This document shows, in pieces, positions 37,750-45,456 of a stretch of 64,000 nt of DNA. This DNA is from Bacteroidales bacterium. GTDB taxonomy: Bacteria > Bacteroidota > Bacteroidia > Bacteroidales > Paludibacteraceae. Positions within the stretch are counted from its first letter, which is position 1, and each line of letters opens with the position of its first letter. The stretch is from assembly GCA_022783865.1 (NCBI GenBank), contig JALFYY010000015.1, positions 1 to 64,000 of the forward strand, read 5' to 3'. The notes under the pieces are model-generated. The model did not search any database. It was not told where the DNA came from and saw only the letters and a program-made list of their open reading frames with translations. A program made the position numbers and the translations under genes.

Positions 37750-37960
37750 AAATCCGCCATTCCATCGGGAAAATCTCTTTCCCGATACAAAATGTAGAGA
37801 CACGATTTATCGCGTCTAAGGGATAAAAGATGAAAATGTAGAGACGGGGCGTGCCCCGTCTCTTTTTTATTCTGAATAGTCAATTAGTGTCAATCTACAG
37901 ATAACCAACCGACCCCTTAATGCAATATTAACTATTAATTATTAACTGTTAACTAACATT
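37750..37960 (+). repeat. Composite repeat block, copy B
   Basis: Homologous to 36418-36527 plus about 36627-36780 without the 99-bp middle. It includes the TTATCG-core module at 37794-37817, the ACGGGGC module at 37838-37861, then ATTAGTGT, CCAACYGACCCCTTAA and a tail of ATTAACTATTAA-like words that runs into the sirtuin 3' end. Confidence 0.85.
37841..37868 (+). terminator. Intrinsic terminator formed by a palindromic module
   Basis: The GACGGGGC/GCCCCGTC stem of the module at 37838 is followed by TCTTTTTTA, giving a classical terminator about 110 bp past the rubrerythrin stop. Confidence 0.65.
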
Positions 37961-38637
37961 TGGCATACTTCCGGTACACCGATCGACGCTTTCTCCCGTA
38001 TATGTGTCACTCTTGTCCTGTATCGTCCTAATTCCGGCATACCGGGATCCACTACGTATATAGGCACCTGCTCATCTACATATTGTAGCAACGATGCTGC
38101 CGGATATACGGCAAGCGATGTCCCTACCACTACAAACACATCCGCTTCCGAAGCGATGGCGGCTGCTTTCTCAAAGTTGGGTACACTCTCGCCGAAGAAT
38201 ACGATATACGGTCTGAGCAGGCTCCCGTCCTTATGCCGTGCGTCCGGTTTTTGTTCCCAACCGTCTATCGCTACCGTTGCCGTTTCGTTGATGGAGCTGC
38301 GCAGTTTCATCAGTTCTCCGTGAAGGTGTGTCACCTTTTTGCTTCCCGCTCTTTCGTGCAAATCATCCACATTCTGTGTAATTACTTCCACGTCAAAATA
38401 CTTTTGCAAATCCGCAATGGCACGATGGGCGGCATTCGGTTCTGCTTGCATTGCGTTCCGACGACGCTCATTGTAAAAACGTATCACTAATTCCCGGTTC
38501 CGTTCTATCGCTTCATGCGTGCAAACCTCTTCTATACTGTAGTTTTCCCACAAACCGTCAGAGTCGCGGAACGTACTCAATCCGCTTTCGGCGGAAACAC
38601 CTGCTCCCGTAAATACAACTATCTTCTTTTTGTTCAT
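37942..38637 (-). CDS. cobB: Sirtuin NAD-dependent protein deacylase (CobB type)
   Basis: 231 residues from the Met at 38637 (NKKKIVVFTGAG); the longer in-frame start crosses the promoter. Rossmann/NAD motifs VFTGAGVSAESGLSTFR, TQNVDDLHERAG and the catalytic His in THLHGEL are intact, as is VGTSLAVYPAASLL. The segment between HLHGEL and RPYIVFFGE, where zinc-binding sirtuins carry four Cys, has none, so this is a zinc-less sirtuin. The last codons (VNS and stop) lie inside the AT-rich tail of composite repeat copy B. Confidence 0.93.
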   Translation of the reverse strand: MNKKKIVVFTGAGVSAESGLSTFRDSDGLWENYSIEEVCTHEAIERNRELVIRFYNERRRNAMQAEPNAAHRAIADLQKYFDVEVITQNVDDLHERAGSKKVTHLHGELMKLRSSINETATVAIDGWEQKPDARHKDGSLLRPYIVFFGESVPNFEKAAAIASEADVFVVVGTSLAVYPAASLLQYVDEQVPIYVVDPGMPELGRYRTRVTHIREKASIGVPEVCQMLVNS

Positions 38638-38662
38638 ATTGGGTTGATTTTGTTGCTGCCGG

Positions 38663-38670
38663 CAAAGATA
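38663..38670 (-). promoter_or_regulatory. -7 element before the sirtuin gene
   Basis: Minus-strand TATCTTTG followed by CC, about 26 bp before the sirtuin start. The -33 position lacks TTG, so only moderate confidence. Confidence 0.5.
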
Positions 38671-38728
38671 CAATAATTTTTTCATACCCCATATACCCGT
38701 AATATTTCTAAAAACCAAATAATTGCAT

Positions 38729-38736
38729 TATCTTTG
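38729..38736 (+). promoter_or_regulatory. -7 element before the DUF4015 gene
   Basis: TATCTTTG followed by CAC, 40 bp before the ATG at 38776; the -33 region is AT-rich with no clear TTG. Confidence 0.5.
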
Positions 38737-38775
38737 CACTCTTATTCGATAAACTGATTTTACGATACGTACAAA

Positions 38776-40464
38776 ATGAAATACTGCATTCCGTTATTCA
38801 TCTGCCTCATGGGTTTCTCTGTGGCTTGCACGCAGACCGGAACAGAACTGCGCTACATCGCTTCTGACCAACCTTTTGCCCTGGTATATGTTTTGGATAA
38901 TAACGACCGACTCCAACCCGCTGACACGCTTGTACGTGGTACGGTTGTCGAGGTCAATACCGACAACTGTATCCGCCGCAACAAAGTGGAGTATGTTGCC
39001 CTGCAAATGCACAAACCGACATACTATATTGAGGAAAACCTGACGGTCAATAATCCCGATGAAACCGTGCTCGAATCCCGGCTCTTTGCACGTACACCCG
39101 CTTCTGTCATCGATGATACGCTCACCTCTCATATTTGCGGTCAAACGCTCAAAGGCGAACCTTATGATATCCTTGGTTTCGATTACCTGAACCCCGATGG
39201 AACCGTCAATCGCTACCGCATTCGCTATGGCAAACAAGAGGGATATGTCTATGGCAAGTATGCCGTCCAATCCCGAGAAGAAGCCCTTGCGCATTATATG
39301 CCCGAGTGGCAGGATTCCATTCATGCCAAAGTGAAGAACACTTTCCGTGGCGGTGAGGCTGTCGGCTGTGACTTCTTCCCTCACGAAAAGCCCCGTTTTA
39401 TCGGGAATATCATGCCCGATCCTTGTTATTCACTCTATCTGAATATATCGCCTGCCGTCATAGGTAAGATTGATGACTATATCGCTCTCGCCAAGCAGAC
39501 ACGCATCAATACTTTCGTTATCGATATCAAAGACAACGAGTGTCCTGGCTATAAGGCGGATGCGATGGAGAAATACTCGCCTACCAACTATAAGTGGGGT
39601 GGTAAAAACAAAAAGGCGATGTACGACTACGCTGTCCGCCGCCTTCACGAAGAGGGATTTTATGTCGTAGGACGTATAACTTGTTTCAAAGACACCTATT
39701 TTGTCAAAGACCATCCTGAATGTGCTATCACGGAGAAAGCCACAGGGCAGCCTTTCTACCACAACAAAGCCCACTGGCCCAGTCCCTACGACCGGAGCGT
39801 ATGGCAGTTCAATGTCGAACTGGCGAAAGAAGCGGTACGTACTTTCGGTTTCAACGAGATAAATTTCGACTATGTCCGTTTTCCCGACCGTATGAATAGT
39901 GTGGAAGACTTGATTGACTATCACAATACCTATGGCGAAACCAAGGTACAGGCTATCCAACGCTTTGTTCAGTATGCTTGCGACGAACTCCATAGCTTGC
40001 AAGCCTATGTTTCCATCGATGTTTTTGGCGAATCTGCCAACAAGGGTTACACCACTCCTTATGGACAATACTGGCCTGCTTTGAGTAATATAGCCGATGT
40101 TATGTGTGGAATGCCTTATCCCGATCATTTCGCTTCCGGTTATGCAGGATTGAAGAAACCCTGGAATCACCCGTACCAAACCCTGAATGTCTGGGGAAAA
40201 TCCGTACAGGGTCGCCAAGCCGAAACACCCTCTCCTGCTAAGGTGCGTACGTGGATACAAGCCTATCCTGTTATGCGTTATGTCGATCCGGAGGGCATTG
40301 ACTATAACGCTGCCAATATCGAAAAAGCCGTTCGTGGTCTCTTCGACGCAGGCTGTCGCGATGGTTATATTACTTGGCTCTCATCTTCGTCCCTTTCCCG
40401 CTATACTTCCCAGGCACCGGCATTCTCCATTGACTATACCCAACCCGGAACAAATAACGAATAA
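38776..40464 (+). CDS. DUF4015 putative glycoside hydrolase lipoprotein
   Basis: A 562-residue lipoprotein (FSVAC, Cys18). An N-terminal beta-rich part of about 200 residues is followed by a TIM-barrel-like domain: TRINTFVIDIKDNECPGYKAD, EEGFYVVGRITCFKD, FGFNEINFDYVRFPD and YVSIDVFGE, then WLSSSSLSRY near the end. This is the DUF4015 pattern, a family related to GH13/GH36-like hydrolases but without proven substrate. Asp/Glu in DIKDNE and DYVRFPD are candidate active-site residues. It is 34 bp before a pullulanase gene on the same strand, suggesting alpha-glucan or related polysaccharide handling at the cell surface or periplasm. Confidence 0.85.
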   Translation: MKYCIPLFICLMGFSVACTQTGTELRYIASDQPFALVYVLDNNDRLQPADTLVRGTVVEVNTDNCIRRNKVEYVALQMHKPTYYIEENLTVNNPDETVLESRLFARTPASVIDDTLTSHICGQTLKGEPYDILGFDYLNPDGTVNRYRIRYGKQEGYVYGKYAVQSREEALAHYMPEWQDSIHAKVKNTFRGGEAVGCDFFPHEKPRFIGNIMPDPCYSLYLNISPAVIGKIDDYIALAKQTRINTFVIDIKDNECPGYKADAMEKYSPTNYKWGGKNKKAMYDYAVRRLHEEGFYVVGRITCFKDTYFVKDHPECAITEKATGQPFYHNKAHWPSPYDRSVWQFNVELAKEAVRTFGFNEINFDYVRFPDRMNSVEDLIDYHNTYGETKVQAIQRFVQYACDELHSLQAYVSIDVFGESANKGYTTPYGQYWPALSNIADVMCGMPYPDHFASGYAGLKKPWNHPYQTLNVWGKSVQGRQAETPSPAKVRTWIQAYPVMRYVDPEGIDYNAANIEKAVRGLFDAGCRDGYITWLSSSSLSRYTSQAPAFSIDYTQPGTNNE

Positions 40465-40498
40465 TTCATAATCCATAACGTATAAATCATACACAACC

Positions 40499-42475
40499 AT
40501 GAAACTGAAAAACTTATCTTTCCTCGTTCTGATTGCACTCGCGTCTTGTGGCTCTCCAACTGCTTCTTATAATGAGTATCCAGAGTACACAGGTTCCGAT
40601 TTGGGTGTCACCTATGCTCCTGCACAGTCTTTCTTCCGCACATGGTCACCTGCTGCCGAAGAAGTACAATTGGCTATCTATGATGCTCCTTTGCAAACCG
40701 AACCTGTTGCCTCTTATTCCATGCAGCCCGATGTGCAAGGAACATGGGTCTATACTGTGACGGAAGACCTGATTGGAAAATATTACACTTTTCAAATCAA
40801 ACAAGACGGCAAATGGTACGATCCCGCTCCCGGTATCTGGGCGAAAGCTGTTGGTGTCAATGGCGAACGTGCCGCTATTATTGATTGGAGTGCTACCAAT
40901 CCCGAAGGTTGGGATGCTGACAGCCGACCTGTGATGAACGCTTTCACCGATGCTGTTATCTATGAAGTACACATGCGTGATTTCACTGTTTCACCCACCT
41001 CCGGTTCTCACTATCCGGGTAAGTTCCTTGGTCTCTCCGAACGCGGTACCCATAGCCCCGAAGGCTTGTCTACCGGTCTTGACCATCTTCTCGACTTGGG
41101 CATTACGCACGTACAGATACTTCCGAGCTACGACTATGGTTCCATCGACGAAACCCGTCTTGCTGACAATAAATACAATTGGGGCTACGACCCGAAAAAC
41201 TACAATGTGCCCGAGGGAGGCTATTCCACCGATCCCTACAATCCTGTTTCCCGTATATTGGAGATGAAAACCATGATTCGGCAACTCCATCAAGCCGGTA
41301 TCCGTGTTATTATGGATGTTGTTTACAACCATACCTTTGTCAACGAAGGATCCCATCTCTATCTTCAGTCACCGGGTTATTTCTACCGGATTAAAGATGA
41401 CGGTACTTGGGGAAATGGCTCGGGTTGCGGTAACGAAACGGCTTCCGAACGGGCAATGATGCGTCGCTATATGGTAGAGTCTGTCAAATATTGGGTCAAC
41501 GAGTACCATATCGATGGCTTCCGCTTCGACCTTATGGGGATTCACGATATCGAAACGATGAACGCCGTTCGTGCTGCTCTCGACGAAATCGACCCGTCCA
41601 TATCTATTCACGGTGAAGGATGGGCAGCCGGTCCTTGTCTTATTCCGGAAGAAACGCAGGCTCTGAAAAAGAATGCTCCGGAACTCCGCAATATTGCCGT
41701 ATTCAGCGATGATATCCGTGATGCCCTTCGTGGTAACTGGGCAGAAGGCAATCTGGGAGGCTTCCTTACGGGGAATGGTTGCGAAGAGATAGTCAAGTTT
41801 GGTGTTGTAGGAGCAACAGCCCACCCGCAAATCGACTTTGCTCAATTGGCGCACTCTTCTGCCGCTTACGCTGCCTCGCCTTCTTGTGTAATTAACTATG
41901 TGTCTTGCCACGACGACCCTTGCGTTGTCGATAAACTCCTTGCTATTAATCCTGACTTTACGAATGAAGAACTCCAACGTATGGCAAAACTCGCCCAGAC
42001 GGTTGTCTTTACGGCTCAAGGTGTTCCCTTTATTTATGCAGGCGAAGAAGTGTTGCGCGATAAGAAAGGAGTGCACAACTCTTTTCAGTCTCCCGACTCT
42101 GTCAACGAAATCAACTGGAGCAATAAGGCAATCTATGCCGACTACTATGCATATATTCGTAATCTCATTGCCTTGCGCAAAGCACACCCTGCTTTCCGTA
42201 TGGGCAATGCCGGTGATGTGGCAAAGGCTGTTTCGTTCTTGCCTGTCCAAGCCAATCTCGTTGCTTATACGCTCAACGGCACTTTGGCAAACGATACCTG
42301 GAGTAATATTTTCGTAGCGTACAATGGCAATACCCATGATGTAACCGTTGATTTGCCCGAAGGCGGGTGGACCGCTGCTTGCTACGATGGTAGCATCTAT
42401 CCTGACGGTAAAGGATGTTATTCTAAACAAATTACCATACCGCAAGTATCGGCAGTTGTATTATTTCATAAATAA
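40499..42475 (+). CDS. pulA: Type I pullulanase lipoprotein (GH13)
   Basis: A 658-residue debranching enzyme that hydrolyses alpha-1,6 links in pullulan, starch or glycogen. SPII signal (LALASC-like, Cys17), an N-terminal CBM48-like domain (FFRTWSPAAEEVQLAIYD), then the GH13 barrel with the pullulanase marker YNWGYDPKNYNVPEG and the four conserved regions: DVVYNHTF, GFRFDLMG (nucleophile Asp344), HGEGW (acid/base Glu373) and YVSCHDD (transition-state Asp472). All catalytic residues are present. It follows the DUF4015 gene by 34 bp; tsaB follows from a promoter inside its 3' end. Confidence 0.95.
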   Translation: MKLKNLSFLVLIALASCGSPTASYNEYPEYTGSDLGVTYAPAQSFFRTWSPAAEEVQLAIYDAPLQTEPVASYSMQPDVQGTWVYTVTEDLIGKYYTFQIKQDGKWYDPAPGIWAKAVGVNGERAAIIDWSATNPEGWDADSRPVMNAFTDAVIYEVHMRDFTVSPTSGSHYPGKFLGLSERGTHSPEGLSTGLDHLLDLGITHVQILPSYDYGSIDETRLADNKYNWGYDPKNYNVPEGGYSTDPYNPVSRILEMKTMIRQLHQAGIRVIMDVVYNHTFVNEGSHLYLQSPGYFYRIKDDGTWGNGSGCGNETASERAMMRRYMVESVKYWVNEYHIDGFRFDLMGIHDIETMNAVRAALDEIDPSISIHGEGWAAGPCLIPEETQALKKNAPELRNIAVFSDDIRDALRGNWAEGNLGGFLTGNGCEEIVKFGVVGATAHPQIDFAQLAHSSAAYAASPSCVINYVSCHDDPCVVDKLLAINPDFTNEELQRMAKLAQTVVFTAQGVPFIYAGEEVLRDKKGVHNSFQSPDSVNEINWSNKAIYADYYAYIRNLIALRKAHPAFRMGNAGDVAKAVSFLPVQANLVAYTLNGTLANDTWSNIFVAYNGNTHDVTVDLPEGGWTAACYDGSIYPDGKGCYSKQITIPQVSAVVLFHK

Positions 42476-42487
42476 TTCGTACCTTTG
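42455..42487 (+). promoter_or_regulatory. Promoter of the tsaB-galK-galM-porW operon
   Basis: -33 GTTG (42455-42458), 21 bp, -7 TACCTTTG (42480-42487) followed by CA. The -33 box lies within the last codons of pulA. The leader is about 20 nt. Confidence 0.7.
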
Positions 42488-42513
42488 CACAGATAATTGA
42501 AAACTGAGAGTAT

Positions 42514-43230
42514 ATGGTTTTGCTCAATATCGAAACATCTACCACGGTTTGTTCTGCTTCCATTACGGTTGATGGGGTAGTGCAGACCCTGCGTATTGAC
42601 CATACAAGCAATAGTCATGCACGGCTCTTGCCCGTCTTTGTGCAAGAACTCTTGGAAGAATTGCGTAATCGTAATCAAAAGTTGGACGCTGTTGCATTGA
42701 GTCAGGGACCCGGCAGTTACACGGGTTTGCGCATTGGTAGTGCTACCGCCAAAGGACTCTGCTACGGCTTTGGCATACCCCTTGTCCCTGTCGATACCTT
42801 GCTTGTTATTGCCCATATGGCAGTACAGCAGAATCCCGGTTTGCCGCATAACGCACTCCTTTGCCCCATGATTGATGCCCGTCGTATGGAAGTGTACAAT
42901 GCCTTCTATACTACCGGTTTGCAACCTGTCACCGACTCTGCTGCCGCTACCATAGTAACAGCCGATACTTTCGCTGACCTTTTGTCACAGCGTCCTGTCG
43001 TTTTCTGTGGCAATGGTGCAGACAAGTGCAAAACCGTTCTTGTCTCTCCCAATGCGCTTTTCTTGGATAACATCTATCCTTCTGCTGAGTATATGGGACA
43101 ATTGGCGGAATCTCTCTGTCAACAGGGCAAAACAGTACAACTTACTGACATTGCTTACTACAATCCTTTCTACTTGAAGGAGTTCCAAGCAACTGTCAGT
43201 CGCAACAAAGTATTGCAAAATAATCTCTAA
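42514..43230 (+). CDS. tsaB: tRNA t6A complex subunit TsaB
   Basis: A 238-residue ASKHA-fold protein (YeaZ family), non-catalytic partner that dimerises with TsaD to make t6A on tRNA. N-terminal VLLNIETSTTVCSASITV, then QGPGSYTGLRIGSATAKGLCYG, and IDARRMEVYNAFY in the middle are diagnostic. TsaE is encoded at 25663 in this window. First gene of a four-gene operon; galK starts 13 bp later. Confidence 0.95.
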   Translation: MVLLNIETSTTVCSASITVDGVVQTLRIDHTSNSHARLLPVFVQELLEELRNRNQKLDAVALSQGPGSYTGLRIGSATAKGLCYGFGIPLVPVDTLLVIAHMAVQQNPGLPHNALLCPMIDARRMEVYNAFYTTGLQPVTDSAAATIVTADTFADLLSQRPVVFCGNGADKCKTVLVSPNALFLDNIYPSAEYMGQLAESLCQQGKTVQLTDIAYYNPFYLKEFQATVSRNKVLQNNL

Positions 43231-43242
43231 TACCTCTTGTAT

Positions 43243-44406
43243 ATGGAAACATCTGAATTAAAACAAGCATTCCGGCAAGCCTATGGTCATGCACCCGAAG
43301 CGGTCTATTTTTCTCCGGGCCGTGTCAATCTTATCGGTGAACATACCGATTATAATGGCGGTTATGTTTTTCCTTGTGCCTTGAGTTTCGGTACTTACTT
43401 GCTTATTGCACGCAACGATAACAGGCAACTCCGCTTCAAGTCGCTCAATATGCCGCAGATTATCACACTCGGTCTGGACCGGCTTACTACTCCTCTGCCC
43501 GACAATAGTTGGGTCAACTATCCCTTGGGTGTCATTGCGCAATTTATTAAGAAAGGTATTCAAATCGTTGATGGCTATGATATACTTATTTGGGGTAACG
43601 TTCCTGCCGGTGCAGGATTGAGTTCCAGTGCCGCTCTCGAAGTGGTAACTGCCTATGCTTTCAACGATATTCTTCATACAGGTTTCGACCGCACTGCGCT
43701 TGCCCTCATCGGACAAGCCTCCGAGCATGAGTTTGCCGGTGTAAACTGCGGTATTATGGATCAGTTCGCTTCGGCACAAGGTAAAAAAGGCCATGCCATC
43801 TTCCTTAATTGCGACACCTTGCAGTTCGAACTTGTACCGGTTAAGTTATCAGGTATCAAAATCGTTATTAGTAATACTCATAGCCCTCATAAACTCGATT
43901 CGGGTGCTTATAACGACCGTGTTGCACAATGCCGCTTGGCACTCGAACAGTTGCGCACCGTTCGTCCTTTGAACAACCTTGCCCAACTCACTGAAGAAGA
44001 GTTTACTAAGATAGAGAATGCTATTACCGACCCTGTTGCTCACCGTCGTGCCCGCCATGTCGTAGGCGAAGTACAACGCACTACCGGCGCTGTCGAAGCC
44101 TTGAAAAAAGGTGATATTCTCGCATTCGGTAAGTTGATGTGTGCTTCCCATGTCTCTTTGCGTGATGACTACGAAGTAACCGGACCCGAACTCGATGCTT
44201 TGGCAGAAGAAGCTTGGAAGATTCCGGGTGTTATAGGTTCACGTATGACCGGTGGCGGTTTTGGCGGTTGCACGGTTTCTCTTGTAAAAGACGAAGCAAT
44301 CCCTGAGTTCATAGAGAAAGTTGGAGCGGCTTACACGGAGCGTACAGGGCTGAAAGCTGATTTCTATATAGCGGAAATAGGTGATGGTGCTTGTAAAATC
44401 GGGTAA
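43243..44406 (+). CDS. galK: Galactokinase
   Basis: A 387-residue GHMP kinase that makes galactose-1-phosphate. I use the ATG at 43243; an in-frame TTG lies two codons earlier. Motifs: substrate-binding GRVNLIGEHTDYNGGYVFPCA, ATP-binding VPAGAGLSSSAALEV, NCGIMDQFASAQGKKGHA and C-terminal RMTGGGFGGCTVSLV. Second in the operon, followed 13 bp later by galM. No galT or galE is in the window, so the rest of the Leloir pathway must be elsewhere. Confidence 0.98.
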   Translation: METSELKQAFRQAYGHAPEAVYFSPGRVNLIGEHTDYNGGYVFPCALSFGTYLLIARNDNRQLRFKSLNMPQIITLGLDRLTTPLPDNSWVNYPLGVIAQFIKKGIQIVDGYDILIWGNVPAGAGLSSSAALEVVTAYAFNDILHTGFDRTALALIGQASEHEFAGVNCGIMDQFASAQGKKGHAIFLNCDTLQFELVPVKLSGIKIVISNTHSPHKLDSGAYNDRVAQCRLALEQLRTVRPLNNLAQLTEEEFTKIENAITDPVAHRRARHVVGEVQRTTGAVEALKKGDILAFGKLMCASHVSLRDDYEVTGPELDALAEEAWKIPGVIGSRMTGGGFGGCTVSLVKDEAIPEFIEKVGAAYTERTGLKADFYIAEIGDGACKIG

Positions 44407-44418
44407 AATAGGATAGTT

Positions 44419-45456
44419 ATGGTCAACTCTCAGTCTTTTTCTCAGTTTATCCGTCGCAAACGTATAGGTCTTTATACTTTGCGTAATCCTCGTGGTATGC
44501 AGGTGCAAATCACTAACTATGGTGCAAAGATAGTGTCACTTTTAGCTCCCGATGCCGATGGCAAGATGGCAGATGTGGTATTGGGTTTCTCTACTTTGGA
44601 GGAATGGATGCAAAAAGAAACCTATTTCAATGCTGTTATCGGGCGTTATGCCAACCGTATCAAAGACGGACGTTTCACGCTCGATGGCAAAACTTATAAC
44701 TTGGCAACCAACAACGGTACCAATCATCTGCATGGTGGAAACGTCGGTTTCAACGAAAAAATATGGGAGGTAGTAGGGCAGACTGCTTACTCTGTTTCGT
44801 TCCGCTATCGTTCCGTTGATGGCGAAGAAGGCTATCCCGGCACTTTGGATACCTATGTCACTTATCGTCTCACCCGTGACAATGCGCTCAGTATTACTTA
44901 TGAGGCTAAAACCGATAAGACAACTGTCCTTGGCTTCACCAATCACGCTTATTTTAACCTCAAAGGTGAAGGCAATGGCGATGTGCGCGACCATATCTTG
45001 CAAGTCAATGCTGATCAATATACGCCTTTCGATGATACGGCTTGCCCGACAGGCGAAATCCTTCCGGTAGAGAATACCCCTATGGATTTCCGCCAACCCA
45101 CTCTCATTGCCGATCGGATCGACCTGCCTTTCTTCCTGACGGGACGTGGTATCGACAATAACTGGGTACTCCGCAAAACATCCGATAAGAAAGAAAAAGA
45201 ACCCGAGTTGGCGGCACGTGTCAGTGCTGCAGGGCGCACTATGGAAGTGTGGACTACACTTCCCGGTTTGCAAGTCTATACAGGCAACTGGGTAGAACCC
45301 AATCAGGGCAAGTCCGGTAAAACCTATGGACCTCAGACTGCCATTTGTTTGGAGGCACAGAACTTTCCTGATTCTCCTAATATTCCTGCTTTCCCGTCGG
45401 CAGTATTGCAGCCGGGTGAAGTATATTTTGAACAATGTATCTATAAGTTTGTCTGA
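44419..45456 (+). CDS. galM: Aldose 1-epimerase (galactose mutarotase)
   Basis: A 345-residue mutarotase that interconverts alpha and beta galactose or glucose for kinase use. Signatures: NYGAKIVSLLAPD, NGTNHLHGGNVGF, catalytic His in GFTNHAYFNL, and the C-terminal catalytic Glu in AICLEAQNFPDSPN. Cytosolic, with no signal peptide, unlike many secreted Bacteroidetes mutarotases. Its TGA stop overlaps the ATG of porW by one base (TGATG), so the two are translationally coupled. Confidence 0.96.
   Translation: MVNSQSFSQFIRRKRIGLYTLRNPRGMQVQITNYGAKIVSLLAPDADGKMADVVLGFSTLEEWMQKETYFNAVIGRYANRIKDGRFTLDGKTYNLATNNGTNHLHGGNVGFNEKIWEVVGQTAYSVSFRYRSVDGEEGYPGTLDTYVTYRLTRDNALSITYEAKTDKTTVLGFTNHAYFNLKGEGNGDVRDHILQVNADQYTPFDDTACPTGEILPVENTPMDFRQPTLIADRIDLPFFLTGRGIDNNWVLRKTSDKKEKEPELAARVSAAGRTMEVWTTLPGLQVYTGNWVEPNQGKSGKTYGPQTAICLEAQNFPDSPNIPAFPSAVLQPGEVYFEQCIYKFV

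Noticed and set aside
41369..42445. 358-codon open frame on the minus strand
   Set aside because: Antisense to the catalytic half of pullulanase; composition unlike real proteins.
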